Assembly (NCBI RefSeq): GCF_900114355.1
Contig: NZ_FOSS01000001.1
Coordinates: 310,001 to 374,000 of the forward strand
Direction: 5' to 3'
DNA from: Lysobacter sp. cf310
GTDB taxonomy: Bacteria > Pseudomonadota > Gammaproteobacteria > Xanthomonadales > Xanthomonadaceae
DNA length: 64,000 nt
This document shows, one piece after another, positions 8,808 through 17,699 of the stretch. A model generated the notes under the pieces. That model had not been told where the DNA came from and did no database searches. It saw nothing but the letters and a program-made list of their open reading frames with translations. The position numbers and the translations under genes are program-made. Within the stretch, counting starts at the first letter, position 1. Every line of letters begins with the position of its first letter.

Positions 8808-9923
8808 TCAATCCAGCCGCTTGCGGAAGCGCAGGATCGCCAGCGTCATCATCACCGCGATGAAGGCCAGCAGCGCCAGCACGTCCGGCCACAGTTCCCA
8901 CAACGGCGCGCCGCGCAGCATCACACCGCGGATCAGGCGCAGGAAGTGGGTCAGCGGCAGCACCTCGGCCAGCCATTGCACGACTTTGGGCATGCCCGCG
9001 AACGGGAACATGAAACCCGACAGCAGGATCGAGGGCAGGAACACGAAGAAGGTCATCTGCATGGCCTGGAACTGCGACTGCGCCTTGGTCGAGATCAGCA
9101 GGCCCAGGCTTAGGTTGGCGATGATCAGCAGGATCGCGGCCCAGTAGGCGTCCAGCACGCTGCCGCGGATCGGCACCTCGAACAGCCACAGGCCCAGCAG
9201 CAGCACCAGAGTGGTCTGGATCAGGCCGATGCCGGCGTAAGGCAGCACCTTGCCGACCATCAGCTCGCTGCGGCTGAGCGGGGTGGCGATCAGCAGTTCC
9301 ATGTTGCCGCGCTCGCGTTCGCGCACCACCGCCACCGCGGTGAACATCACCATGGTCATGGTCAGGATGATGCCGATCAGGCCGGGCACGATATTGATCG
9401 CCGAACGCCGCTCGGGGTTGTAGAACGCGACCACGCCGATCTGGCCGCCGCCCTGCCCCGGGCCCGCGCGCAGCGGGCGGTCGTTGCTGGTCGGGGCCGA
9501 GTTCAGGGGCAGTTGCGCCAGCTGCGAGGCCGCGGCCTGGACGGTGGTGTCGCTGCCGTCCACCAGCACCTGCACCGCTTCGCGGCCCTCGTAGCGACGA
9601 CGCTCGAAATCGGGCGGAATCACCACGCCGATGCTGATCTCGCCGCGGCGCAAATGCTGCATCAGTTCCTCGGGCGTGCGCGCGGCGACGGTTGGCGCGA
9701 TCACCCCGGTGGCGACCATGTCCATGACCAGCGCGCGCGAAGCGGCGGTGTTGGCCTGGTCGGCCACGCCGGTCTCCAGGCCGCGCAGATTGAGGTTGAT
9801 CGCGTAGCCGAACAGCACCAGCTGCATCACCGGGATGCCCACGATCATCGCCAGGGTGACCCGGTCGCGGCGCATCTGCCGCAGCTCCTTCAATACGATC
9901 GCGAACAGGCGGCGCAGGTTCAT
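8808..9923 (-). CDS. ABC-2 type efflux permease
   Basis: A 371-residue permease of the ABC-2 / YbhS-YbhR type. It has one N-terminal membrane helix (VTLAMIVGIPVMQLVLFGYAI), a periplasmic domain of about 150 residues, then five C-terminal helices including the typical REREGNMELLIATPLS-like region (seen as VRERERGNMELLIATPLSR) and FLPSILLSGFMFPFAGMP. Its start overlaps the ATPase stop by 4 nt (ATGA), so it is translationally coupled. It is the last gene of the TetR-HlyD-ATPase-permease operon. Only one permease is present, so the transporter may be a homodimer, unlike the paired YbhS/YbhR of E. coli. Substrate unknown; drugs or amphiphilic compounds are typical. Confidence 0.92.
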   Translation of the reverse strand: MNLRRLFAIVLKELRQMRRDRVTLAMIVGIPVMQLVLFGYAINLNLRGLETGVADQANTAASRALVMDMVATGVIAPTVAARTPEELMQHLRRGEISIGVVIPPDFERRRYEGREAVQVLVDGSDTTVQAAASQLAQLPLNSAPTSNDRPLRAGPGQGGGQIGVVAFYNPERRSAINIVPGLIGIILTMTMVMFTAVAVVRERERGNMELLIATPLSRSELMVGKVLPYAGIGLIQTTLVLLLGLWLFEVPIRGSVLDAYWAAILLIIANLSLGLLISTKAQSQFQAMQMTFFVFLPSILLSGFMFPFAGMPKVVQWLAEVLPLTHFLRLIRGVMLRGAPLWELWPDVLALLAFIAVMMTLAILRFRKRLD

Positions 9924-10918
9924 GCGGCACGCTCCTTGGCCGCGTCCTGTTCGCGGCCGCGGGTGGCCGAGACGAACACGTCCTCCAGGTTGGCTTGCGA
10001 GGGCGCGACCTCGGCCTCGATGCCGGCCTTGGCCAGCACCTCGCGCAGGCGCGCGGCGGTGTCGCCGTCGCGGTCGGCGAGTACGCGCAGGCTGTTGCCG
10101 ATCTGGGCGACGCTGAGCACGCCCGGCACCTTGACCAGGGCCTGCTGCGCGCGTCGCGGCTGCGGCGCCAGCACTTCCACGGTGCGCCCGGCGAGCTCGC
10201 CGGTGAGTTCCAGCGGGGTGCCGTCGGCCACCAGCACGCCGCGGTCGAGGATGGCGATGCGATGGCAGCGCTCGGCCTCGTCCATGTAGTGGGTGGACAC
10301 CAGCAAGGTGGTGCCGGCGTCGGCCAGGTCGAACAGCTTCTCCCAGAAGTCGCGCCGCGATTCCGGATCGACCGCGCTGGTGGGTTCGTCCAGGAACAGC
10401 AGTTCGGGTTTCTGGATCACCGCGCCGGCCAGGGCCAGGCGCTGCTTCTGGCCGCCGCTCATGGTGCCGGCCAGCTGTTTCTGACGATCCTGGAAGTGGT
10501 ACTGCTCGACCAGCTCGTCGATGCGCTGGCGCGCCTGCGCACGCGGGATGTCCTGCACCGCGGCCAGGAACTCCAGATTCTCGCGCACGGTGAGGTCCTC
10601 GAACAGCGAGAACTTCTGGGTCATGTAGCCGATCCGCTTGCGCAGCGCCTCGGCCTGTTCGGGGATGCGCAGGCCCAGCACTTCGATGTCGCCGGCGCTG
10701 GGCGTGAGCAGGCCGCAGAGCATGCGGATGGTGGTCGACTTGCCCGAGCCGTTCGGGCCGAGGAAGCCGTACACATGCGCGCGCGGCACGGTCAGGTCGA
10801 CGCGGTTCACCGCGGTCAGGGCGCCGAATTGCTTGGTCAGGCCGCGCGCGCGGATCGCCGGCTCGCCGGCCGGACCGGCGTGCTCGCCTGCGGCGGCGGT
10901 CGCGGCGTCGGCGCTCAT
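9920..10918 (-). CDS. ABC transporter ATP-binding protein
   Basis: A 332-residue protein with one nucleotide-binding domain. Walker A is GPNGSGKST, the Q-loop lies near YMTQKFSLFEDLTVREN, the signature is MSGGQKQR (a Q variant of LSGGQ), Walker B is LLFLDEPTSAVD and the H-loop is STHYMDEAERC. The last ~90 residues form the accessory domain usual in YbhF- and CcmA-type ATPases. The start overlaps the HlyD-type gene by 4 nt and the end overlaps the permease by 4 nt, so the three products should be made together. It powers efflux through the adjacent permease. Confidence 0.94.
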   Translation of the reverse strand: MSADAATAAAGEHAGPAGEPAIRARGLTKQFGALTAVNRVDLTVPRAHVYGFLGPNGSGKSTTIRMLCGLLTPSAGDIEVLGLRIPEQAEALRKRIGYMTQKFSLFEDLTVRENLEFLAAVQDIPRAQARQRIDELVEQYHFQDRQKQLAGTMSGGQKQRLALAGAVIQKPELLFLDEPTSAVDPESRRDFWEKLFDLADAGTTLLVSTHYMDEAERCHRIAILDRGVLVADGTPLELTGELAGRTVEVLAPQPRRAQQALVKVPGVLSVAQIGNSLRVLADRDGDTAARLREVLAKAGIEAEVAPSQANLEDVFVSATRGREQDAAKERAA

Positions 10919-11937
10919 GGCCGGCGCTCGCTGGCTTGGCTCGGTTCGGCGCGCACCGGTTCGGAGCGGGCCGGGTCGAACTCCACCCGCACCGGCAGCC
11001 CCGCCGGCAGATCGGCGGCATCGCGCGCGGTCAGCTCGATTTCGGCCAGGTAGCTCAGGCGCGCGGCGTCCTCGCCGGTCAGGGCGTAGTAGGGCGTGAA
11101 GTTGGGATCGCTGCGGATCGCGCGCACGCGTCCGGCGAATGCCTGTTCGCGGCCGTCGACGTAGACCCGCGCGCCCTGGCCGATGCGCACGTTGGCGCGG
11201 ATCGGCTCGGGCACGTAGACGCGCGCGTACGGCGCCGCGCCGACCAGCATCACCGCCAGCGGCGCGCCCACCGGGGCCTGGTCGCCGAGCTTGTACGGCA
11301 GGCTGTCGACCACGCCCGCGCGCGGCGCGACCACGTCCAGCTTCTGCAGCGTGACCTGTTGCGCGGCGGCTTGCGCCTGCGCCGCGGCCAGCGCGGATTC
11401 GCCCTGCGCGATCTGCTCGCTGCGGGTGCCGCGCTCGAGCTCCAGCAGGGCCGCCTGCGCCGCGCGCACCTGCGCCTCGGCATTGCCGGCGGCGGCGCGA
11501 GCGCGATCGACGTCGGAGGCGGCGACCAGCTTCTGCCGGCCCAGCGGCTGCAGGCGCGTGTAATAGGCGCGCGCATCGGCGGCCTGCGCCTGGGTCGCGC
11601 TGAGGTTGGCGCGCGCCTGGGCGATCGCCTCGCTGCGTGGACCGGCCTGCAGTTCGGCCAGGGCATCGCCGGCCTGGCGCGCCTGCGCCTGCAGGGCGTT
11701 GAGCTGCGACTGGGTGCGGCTGAGCTCGAGTCGCAGCAGGGGCGCGCCGGCGGCGACGCGCTGGCCTTCGCGCACGTCGATGCGCACGACCTTCTCGGCG
11801 GCCGGGGCCGGCAGGGTGATGCGGTCCCACTCCAGCGTGCCCAGGGCCTGCGGACGCTCGTCGCCACAGGCGGACAGAGCCAGCGCCAGCAACAGCGGCG
11901 CGCTCCAGCGGCGATGGTTCTTGGTCGGATGATTCAT
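10915..11937 (-). CDS. HlyD-family periplasmic adaptor lipoprotein
   Basis: A 340-residue membrane-fusion protein. The signal peptide ends in a lipobox (ALSAC), so it is probably lipidated. A biotinyl-lipoyl half-motif (EKVVRIDVREGQRVAAGAPLLRL) is followed by two long Ala/Gln-rich coiled-coil arms and then the second half (APRAGVVDSLPYKLGDQAPVGAPLAVM) and a beta-barrel region. It bridges the inner-membrane ABC transporter and probably a TolC-like outer-membrane channel, which is not encoded here. It resembles YbhG in E. coli in gene order and architecture. It follows the TetR gene by 34 nt and overlaps the ATPase gene by 4 nt. Confidence 0.92.
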   Translation of the reverse strand: MNHPTKNHRRWSAPLLLALALSACGDERPQALGTLEWDRITLPAPAAEKVVRIDVREGQRVAAGAPLLRLELSRTQSQLNALQAQARQAGDALAELQAGPRSEAIAQARANLSATQAQAADARAYYTRLQPLGRQKLVAASDVDRARAAAGNAEAQVRAAQAALLELERGTRSEQIAQGESALAAAQAQAAAQQVTLQKLDVVAPRAGVVDSLPYKLGDQAPVGAPLAVMLVGAAPYARVYVPEPIRANVRIGQGARVYVDGREQAFAGRVRAIRSDPNFTPYYALTGEDAARLSYLAEIELTARDAADLPAGLPVRVEFDPARSEPVRAEPSQASERRP

Positions 11938-11971
11938 CGGATGACTCCGGAAACCTCGGGGTTCGATGCGC

Positions 11972-12652
11972 TCAGCCGCAGCCCAGGCCGCGGTCGAGCA
12001 AGGCGATGGTGTGGTCGCGCAGGGCGGCGCTGTCGAAGGTCTCGACCCCGAACACGCGCTGCCAGACCGGCGCGCCGGCGATCGGGAACAGGGTCAGGCC
12101 GACCAGCGACACCACCAGATAGCGCGGATCGAGATCGGGATTGAGCTGGCCGTCGCGCTGCGCCTGGGCGAAACGCTGCGCCATCATCTGCGGCAGCTGC
12201 GGGCCGATCTGATCGACCAGCAAATCGCGCAGGGCGCCGCCCTCGCACAGCACCTCACGGACCCATAACGAGGGGAACCAGGGGTGTTCGGCCACGGTCT
12301 CGCCGACGCCGCGCACGAAGGCGGCGATCAGGCGCGCGGTGTCGTCGCCGGCGGTGCGCAGGTGCCCGCTCAGGGTCGCGATCGCGGGCATCACCCGCTC
12401 CTGGATCACCGCTGCCTGCAACTGCTCCTTGTCGCCGAAGTAGTAATGCAGCAGGGCCGGATTCACCCCGGCCTCGATCGCGATGCTGCGCAGCGCGGTG
12501 GCCGCGATGCCCTGGCGGGTGTAGCAGACGATGGCCGCGTCCAGCAGGCGCGAGCGCAGGTCGGGCCCGTCGGCGACCGGACGCCCGGGGGCGCGGCGGG
12601 TGGCGGGGGTCTTGCGCGGACGGCGCGGGTTCGGGGGTTGCTCGGTGCTCAT
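11972..12652 (-). CDS. TetR/AcrR-family regulator (CecR-like)
   Basis: A 226-residue regulator. After a basic Pro/Arg-rich tail of about 25 residues there is a TetR HTH (RLLDAAIVCYTRQGIAATALRSIAIEAGVNPALLHYYFGDKEQLQAAVI). A C-terminal ligand-binding domain of about 140 residues resembles that of CecR/YbiH. It is the first gene of the efflux operon and very probably autoregulates it, as E. coli CecR represses ybhGFSR. The AT-rich promoter directly before its ATG carries TTTAATT repeats that could be the operator. No ribosome site is visible upstream of the ATG. Confidence 0.92.
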   Translation of the reverse strand: MSTEQPPNPRRPRKTPATRRAPGRPVADGPDLRSRLLDAAIVCYTRQGIAATALRSIAIEAGVNPALLHYYFGDKEQLQAAVIQERVMPAIATLSGHLRTAGDDTARLIAAFVRGVGETVAEHPWFPSLWVREVLCEGGALRDLLVDQIGPQLPQMMAQRFAQAQRDGQLNPDLDPRYLVVSLVGLTLFPIAGAPVWQRVFGVETFDSAALRDHTIALLDRGLGCG

Positions 12653-12656
12653 GGAC

Positions 12657-12688
12657 TTTATTTAATTCAATGTTTAATTAGTTGACAA
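12657..12688 (-). promoter_or_regulatory. Promoter/operator of the tetR-efflux operon
   Basis: On the minus strand TTGTCA (12683-12688) is followed after 17 nt by TTAAAT (12660-12665), an acceptable sigma-70 promoter in an otherwise GC-rich region. Two TTTAATT boxes 12 nt apart (plus-strand 12661-12667 and 12673-12679) overlap it and are candidate TetR contacts. The start codon is only about 7 nt beyond the -10, so the mRNA may be leaderless. Confidence 0.55.
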
Positions 12689-12981
12689 GCGCGAGCCGAC
12701 GAACGGTCGCCAGGCGGGCCCGTCCCGGCCTTCCGGTTGACGGTGCAAGCGCGCCGGCCGGGTGGTGGCGCCCGCCCCAACCCGCGCCGATCCAACGCGC
12801 GGGCAGCGGCCCATACGCGCACCCGTCCGCGATACGGATCGCGACGCTGCAGCGACCGGCCGCGCCACGGCCATCACGGCCGCTTGGAGCGCCCGGCGCA
12901 GTGGGCCGCCCGAACGCGCAAGCCGCGCTCACGTCGCACTCGCTAAGCTCTCGCCTACCCCGCCCCGGCCTGTCCGTCGCC

Positions 12982-13215
12982 ATGCCCAGCGCCACCACGC
13001 CCAGCCTGCTTTCGCGCGCCGCCGTCGGTTTCTGGTTCCTCGGCCTGGGCGTGCTCGGCCTGCTGCGCGGCGCGATGCGCGCGTTCCGACACGGCGCCTT
13101 CGCCGCCGACGGCGTCACCTGGTTGTGGCTGATCGGCTCGGCCTTGCTGGTGCTGGTGGGCGCGATCGCGGTGATGCGCGCGGCGCGCCGTCATCGCGCG
13201 CGCGCCAACGACTGA
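12982..13215 (+). CDS. Small two-helix membrane protein, unknown
   Basis: A 77-residue protein started at the ATG after TGTCCGTCGCC. The longer upstream extension is Arg/Pro-rich shadow sequence and was not used. It has two predicted membrane helices, AAVGFWFLGLGVLGLLRGAM and GVTWLWLIGSALLVLVGAIAVM, joined by a short loop and ending in a basic tail (RAARRHRARAND). No ribosome site stands out. It lies between the efflux operon (transcribed away) and phoH. The ~300 nt upstream hold no other gene. It is probably an inner-membrane protein; I recognise no family. Confidence 0.5.
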   Translation: MPSATTPSLLSRAAVGFWFLGLGVLGLLRGAMRAFRHGAFAADGVTWLWLIGSALLVLVGAIAVMRAARRHRARAND

Positions 13216-13315
13216 ACACCGTCGTCGCGGGGCTTTGCGAAACCGCGCCGACGGGCGCAAGCTGATACACCGGCGCGCGATGACGCGCGCGGTCCATGGA
13301 AGACATCCGCTCCCG

Positions 13316-14302
13316 ATGCAAGCACGTACCGCCTCCGAATTCGTCCTAGAACCGGCCGAAACCGAACGCCTGGCCAACCTCAGCGGCCCGTTCGACGGCC
13401 ACCTGCGCCAGATCGAACTGCGCCTGGGCGTGGAAATCGCCAACCGCGGCAATGTGTTCCGCGTGGTCGGCCCGCAGCTCGCGGTCGGCAAGACCGAACG
13501 CCTGCTGCGCCAGCTGTGGAAAGACGCCGCCGAGGAAACCCTCGACGACGGCGCGATCCACCTCGCCCTGACCGAGTTCGACGCCGAACAACTGGTCAAC
13601 GACGACATCGAACCGCAGGAAGTCGCGATCCGGGTCAAGCGCGGCACCATCCGCGGGCGCGGCACCAATCAGGCCAAGTACCTGCACGCGATCGCCACCC
13701 ACGACATCAATTTCGGCATCGGCCCGGCCGGTACCGGCAAGACCTTCCTGGCCGTGGCCAGCGCGGTCGAAGCGCTGAACGAAGCGCGCGTGCAGCGCCT
13801 GATCCTGGTCCGCCCCGCGGTCGAAGCCGGCGAGAAACTCGGCTTCCTGCCCGGCGACCTGACCCAGAAGGTCGACCCCTACCTGCGCCCGCTCTACGAC
13901 GCGCTCTACGAGATGCTGGGCGTGGAGAAGGTGGTCAAGCTGCTGGAAAAGAACGTGATCGAGATCGCGCCGCTGGCCTATATGCGCGGACGCACGCTTA
14001 ACGATGCCTATGTGATCCTCGACGAAGCGCAGAACACCACGATCGAGCAGATGAAGATGTTCCTGACCCGCATCGGTTACGGCAGCACCGCCGTCGTCAC
14101 CGGCGACCTCACCCAGATCGACCTGCCCAAGCACATGAAGTCCGGGCTCAAGGACGCGCTGGACGTGCTGCGCAACGTCAACGGCATCAGCTTCACCTTC
14201 TTCGAGGCGCGCGACGTGGTCCGGCATCCGCTGGTGTCGCGCATCGTCACCGCGTACGAAGCCCGCGACGCCCAGGATGCCCAGACCGGCCCGTCCGCCT
14301 GA
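13316..14302 (+). CDS. ybeZ: PhoH-like P-loop ATPase (YbeZ)
   Basis: A 328-residue PhoH-family protein when started at the ATG giving MQARTASEFVLEPAET, the length usual in Xanthomonadaceae. In-frame ATG and TTG codons further upstream add 12-27 unconserved residues. Motifs are Walker A GPAGTGKT, PAVEAGEKLGFLPGDL and Walker B VILDEAQNTT. An N-terminal KH-like RNA-binding region precedes the ATPase domain. YbeZ works with YbeY in rRNA processing and ribosome quality control. The ybeY gene follows by 28 nt, which supports a shared transcript. Confidence 0.95.
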   Translation: MQARTASEFVLEPAETERLANLSGPFDGHLRQIELRLGVEIANRGNVFRVVGPQLAVGKTERLLRQLWKDAAEETLDDGAIHLALTEFDAEQLVNDDIEPQEVAIRVKRGTIRGRGTNQAKYLHAIATHDINFGIGPAGTGKTFLAVASAVEALNEARVQRLILVRPAVEAGEKLGFLPGDLTQKVDPYLRPLYDALYEMLGVEKVVKLLEKNVIEIAPLAYMRGRTLNDAYVILDEAQNTTIEQMKMFLTRIGYGSTAVVTGDLTQIDLPKHMKSGLKDALDVLRNVNGISFTFFEARDVVRHPLVSRIVTAYEARDAQDAQTGPSA

Positions 14303-14330
14303 TCCGCCCCACACCCATTCCGACACAGCG

Positions 14331-14813
14331 ATGACCAAAGGCCCCGTCCGTCTCGATGTCGCGATCAGCTACGCGGTCCCGCGCACCGGTATTCCGGCCG
14401 CGGTGAGTTTCCGTCGCTGGGTCGCGGCCGCGCTCGACAGCCGCATCCGCGAAGCCGACCTGGCGATCCGCATCGTCGGCAGCAAGGAAGGCCGCGCGCT
14501 CAACCGCCACTACCGCGGCCGCGACTACGCGACCAACGTGCTCAGCTTCCCGGCCGAAGTGCCCGAGGGCCTGCCCAAGGGCGTCAAGTTCCCGCTGCTG
14601 GGCGACCTGGTGATCTGCGCCCCGGTGGTCGCGCGCGAGGCGCGCGAGCAGAAGAAGGCGCTGGCCGCGCATTACGCCCACCTCACCGTCCACGGCGCCC
14701 TGCACCTGCTGGGCTGGGACCACGAGGACGAGCGCGAGGCCGAGTGCATGGAGCAACTGGAACGCGAAATCCTGGCGGGGCTGGGGATCGCGGATCCCTA
14801 CCTGGAAGATTGA
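14331..14813 (+). CDS. ybeY: Endoribonuclease YbeY, 16S rRNA 3'-end maturation
   Basis: A 160-residue protein of normal length. The zinc-binding motif H-G-x-L-H-L-x-G-x-D-H is complete as HGALHLLGWDHEDEREAECME near residues 123-142. A RDYATNVLSFP block typical of the family is also present. The enzyme takes part in 16S rRNA 3' processing and 70S quality control. It is the second gene of the ybeZ-ybeY unit. The corC gene that normally follows is about 12.5 kb further on in this window. Confidence 0.97.
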   Translation: MTKGPVRLDVAISYAVPRTGIPAAVSFRRWVAAALDSRIREADLAIRIVGSKEGRALNRHYRGRDYATNVLSFPAEVPEGLPKGVKFPLLGDLVICAPVVAREAREQKKALAAHYAHLTVHGALHLLGWDHEDEREAECMEQLEREILAGLGIADPYLED

Positions 14814-14896
14814 GCCGCAGCGGCGCGCCGCATCGCCATCGCGCTCGATCCGGCAACGACGAATTGCGCGCTACGCGGCGCCCATGGCCGCCGCAC

Positions 14897-14923
14897 GATA
14901 GGCCGGGACCGTGCCGGCCTGTC
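14897..14923. terminator. Hairpin between convergent ybeY and M16 peptidase
   Basis: A 10-bp stem (GATAGGCCGG / CCGGCCTGTC, one T-G pair) with a 7-nt loop in the 156-nt gap between convergent genes. There is no T-run. It is a candidate bidirectional terminator. Confidence 0.4.
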
Positions 14924-14969
14924 GCTGGAACGAGCATGACGCCGCAAGCCGGCGCCACGCCGCTCGCGC

Positions 14970-17699
14970 TTACTCCGCCTGCGCCTTCACCACCTCGCCG
15001 TAGTTCAACTCGCGCACGCCGACCTCGATCTTCTTGAGGTCGCCGACCACGATCCACACCAGTTCGTCGGGCTTGACCGTCTTGCCCGCGCGCGCGAGCG
15101 CGTCGGCGTCCAGCGCGCGCAGGCGCTGGGCGTAGTCGTAGTAGTACTCCGGCGCGCGGCCGGTGTTGGCGACGTCGGTGGCCGCGGCGACCAGCGAGTC
15201 CAGGGTCTCGAAGCGGCCCGGCAAACGCGCGACCTGGCTGCGCATGATGCTGTCGTACTCCTCGCCCACCAGCGGCCGCGCACCGGCGACGCCGCGGATT
15301 TCCTTGAGCACCTCGACCATGGATTCCTTGGTCTTGTCGGTCTGCACCGGCGCGATCACGGTGAAGGCGCGCGGACCGCGCACGCCGGACACGCCGCCCG
15401 AGGTGCCGTAGGACCAATGCTTCTCCAGGCGCAGGTTGCGGTTGAGGCGCGAGGTCGCCATGCCGCCGAAGTTGCGCATCACCGTTTCCAGCGCCAGATC
15501 GTCGTCGCCGGCGCCGGTCGGCCCCAGGTGCGCGGCCAGGATCACCGATTGCGGCGCATCCGGCCGATCGATCAGCACCACCTTGCCGCGACCGGGCGAG
15601 CTCGGCGCGCTCAGCCGCTTGCTCGGCGCGGCGCCGCCCTGCCAGTGGCCGAAGGCGCGCTCCAGCTCGGGCTTGAGCGCATCCAGGGTGACGTCGCCGG
15701 CGACGATCAGGGTCGCGTTGCCGGGAACGAACCAGCGCGCATGCCAGGCCTGCAACGCCGAGCGCGGCAGCGCCGAGATCGTCGCGGCCTGGCCGAGGCT
15801 GCCGCCGGCGTTGCCGTAGGCATGACCGGGCCCGTACAGCAGCGGCGGCAAAGTGCGGGTGGCGGCGCCGGTGGGGCTGGCGCGCTGCTGCTCGATCGCG
15901 GCCAGCTGCTGCTTGCGCTGGATCTCGACCATGTCCTCGGGGAAGGCCGGATTGCGCGCCACGTCGGCCAGCAGATCCAGCGAACCGCCCAGGTTCGGGC
16001 GCAGCGCGGTCAGATAGACCAGGGACTGGTCCAGCGAATTGCCGACATTCAAGGTCGCGCCAAGCGCGTCGCGCTCGTCGGCCAGGCGGAAGGCGTCGCG
16101 CGTGGTCGTGCCCTTGAGCAGCAGATCCAGAGCGAAGCGCGAGGTGCCCGGCGCATCGGCGGGATCGGCGCCGACGCCGGCGTCCACCGCCAGCGCCACG
16201 CTCACCAGCGGCGCGGAGTGACGCTCCAGCAGCATCACCTTGAGGCCGTTGGACAGGGTCGTGCGCTGCAGCTTGGGGAAGTCGACCTGCGGCGGCGCGC
16301 CCAGCGCGGGCAACTGCTTGCGGTCGAAGCCGTCGCGCCCTGCGCTGAGCTCGGGCATCGGCGCCACGGTCAAGGTAGCGTGGTGACGGCCCAGCCACTC
16401 GCGTGCCGTCGCCTGCACCTCCTTCGGGCTCAGCGCGGACAAATCGCGCAGCCGGCGCAGATAGGCCTCGGGGTCGCCGAAGTAGGTCGCGCTTTCGGCC
16501 AGCACGTCGGAACGTCCGCCGAAGCCGCCCAGGCGCTGGCTGTTGCGCGCGAAGTCGGCCAGGTAGCGGCTGCGCGCGCGCTGCAGGTCCGGTGCGGCCG
16601 GCCCCTGCGCGATCAGGCGCGCGAGCACGGCATCCAGCTCGCGCTCGGCCTCGGCCGGATCCACGCCCGGCTTGACGTCGACGCTGACGATGAAGGTGCT
16701 GGTCAGCTGCTTGTCCCACACCGAGGCCGACACGCCGGTGGCGAGCTTGCGCTCGAACACCAGCTGCCGGTTCAAGGGCGCGCTTTCGCTGCCGGCCAGC
16801 ACGCTGGCGAACAGCTCCATGGCATGGGTCTGGCGCTCGCCCATCGGCGGCAGGTGCCAGGCGCGGTAGATGCGGTGCTGCGGCACGCGGTCCTGCACGC
16901 TGTCGCGCAGGTCCTGCTCCAGCACCGGCACCCAGGCCTGCACGCGCGACAGTGGCGGGCCGGGCGGAATCGCGCCGAAGTACTTGGTCGCCAGCGCGCG
17001 CGCCTGTTCGACGGTGATGTCGCCGGCCAGCGCGAGCACGGCGTTGTTGGGGCCGTAATAGGTCGCGTACCACTGCTTGATGTCGTCGAGCTTGGCCGCC
17101 TGCAGGTCTTCCATGCTGCCGATGGTCGGCCAGCTGTAGGGATGCGAGTACGGATAGATCAACTGCACCATGCGGTCGAACACCCGCCCATAAGGCTGGT
17201 TCTCGCCCTGGCGCTTCTCGTTCTGGACCACGCCGCGCTCGCGTTCGAGCATGTCCTGGTTGATGTTGCCGGCCAGGAAGCCCATGCGGTCGGCCTCCAG
17301 GTACAGCGTGCGCTCCAGGCCCGAGACCGGCACGTCCTCGAAGAAGTTGGTGCGGTCGGTGTTGGTGGTGCCGTTGCGGTTGTTCGCGCCCAGGTCGTCC
17401 ATGGCTTCGCGGAAGCCGTGCGGATAGTTCTGGCTGCCGTTGAAGAAGAAGTGCTCGAACAGATGAGCGAAGCCGGTGCGGCCGCGGCGCTCGTCGCGCG
17501 AACCGACGTGGTACCAGACGTTGACCGCGACCAGCGGCACGCTGTGGTCCTCGTGCACCAGCACGGTCAGGCCGTTGGGCAGGACGATGCGCTCGTGCTT
17601 GATGCGCAGGCTTTCGACGTCGGGCACGGTGGGCGCCGCCGCCTGGGCGGTGGCCGCGAACGCGGCGCTCAGCAACAGCAGGACTAGGGTTCGGCGCAT
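14970..17699 (-). CDS. Secreted M16 family zinc metallopeptidase (two-domain)
   Basis: A 909-residue periplasmic or exported protein with a clean signal peptide (MRRTLVLLLLSAAFAATAQA). The N-terminal M16 half has the inverted zinc motif HLFEH (H79, E82, H83) and the downstream glutamate region QNEKRQGENQPYGRVF. The second half (from about residue 490, starting LQRTTLSNGLKVMLLERHSAPLVSV) lacks an HxxEH and is the usual inactive partner. Length and layout match pitrilysin-like fused M16 pairs. It should degrade peptides in the periplasm. It is monocistronic and ends 21 nt before the hairpin-containing part of the gap to ybeY. Confidence 0.94.
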   Translation of the reverse strand: MRRTLVLLLLSAAFAATAQAAAPTVPDVESLRIKHERIVLPNGLTVLVHEDHSVPLVAVNVWYHVGSRDERRGRTGFAHLFEHFFFNGSQNYPHGFREAMDDLGANNRNGTTNTDRTNFFEDVPVSGLERTLYLEADRMGFLAGNINQDMLERERGVVQNEKRQGENQPYGRVFDRMVQLIYPYSHPYSWPTIGSMEDLQAAKLDDIKQWYATYYGPNNAVLALAGDITVEQARALATKYFGAIPPGPPLSRVQAWVPVLEQDLRDSVQDRVPQHRIYRAWHLPPMGERQTHAMELFASVLAGSESAPLNRQLVFERKLATGVSASVWDKQLTSTFIVSVDVKPGVDPAEAERELDAVLARLIAQGPAAPDLQRARSRYLADFARNSQRLGGFGGRSDVLAESATYFGDPEAYLRRLRDLSALSPKEVQATAREWLGRHHATLTVAPMPELSAGRDGFDRKQLPALGAPPQVDFPKLQRTTLSNGLKVMLLERHSAPLVSVALAVDAGVGADPADAPGTSRFALDLLLKGTTTRDAFRLADERDALGATLNVGNSLDQSLVYLTALRPNLGGSLDLLADVARNPAFPEDMVEIQRKQQLAAIEQQRASPTGAATRTLPPLLYGPGHAYGNAGGSLGQAATISALPRSALQAWHARWFVPGNATLIVAGDVTLDALKPELERAFGHWQGGAAPSKRLSAPSSPGRGKVVLIDRPDAPQSVILAAHLGPTGAGDDDLALETVMRNFGGMATSRLNRNLRLEKHWSYGTSGGVSGVRGPRAFTVIAPVQTDKTKESMVEVLKEIRGVAGARPLVGEEYDSIMRSQVARLPGRFETLDSLVAAATDVANTGRAPEYYYDYAQRLRALDADALARAGKTVKPDELVWIVVGDLKKIEVGVRELNYGEVVKAQAE

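Noticed and set aside
12678-13118. 146-codon minus-strand frame upstream of the efflux operon
   Set aside because: It overlaps the tetR promoter and the small membrane protein in antisense and has shadow-type composition.
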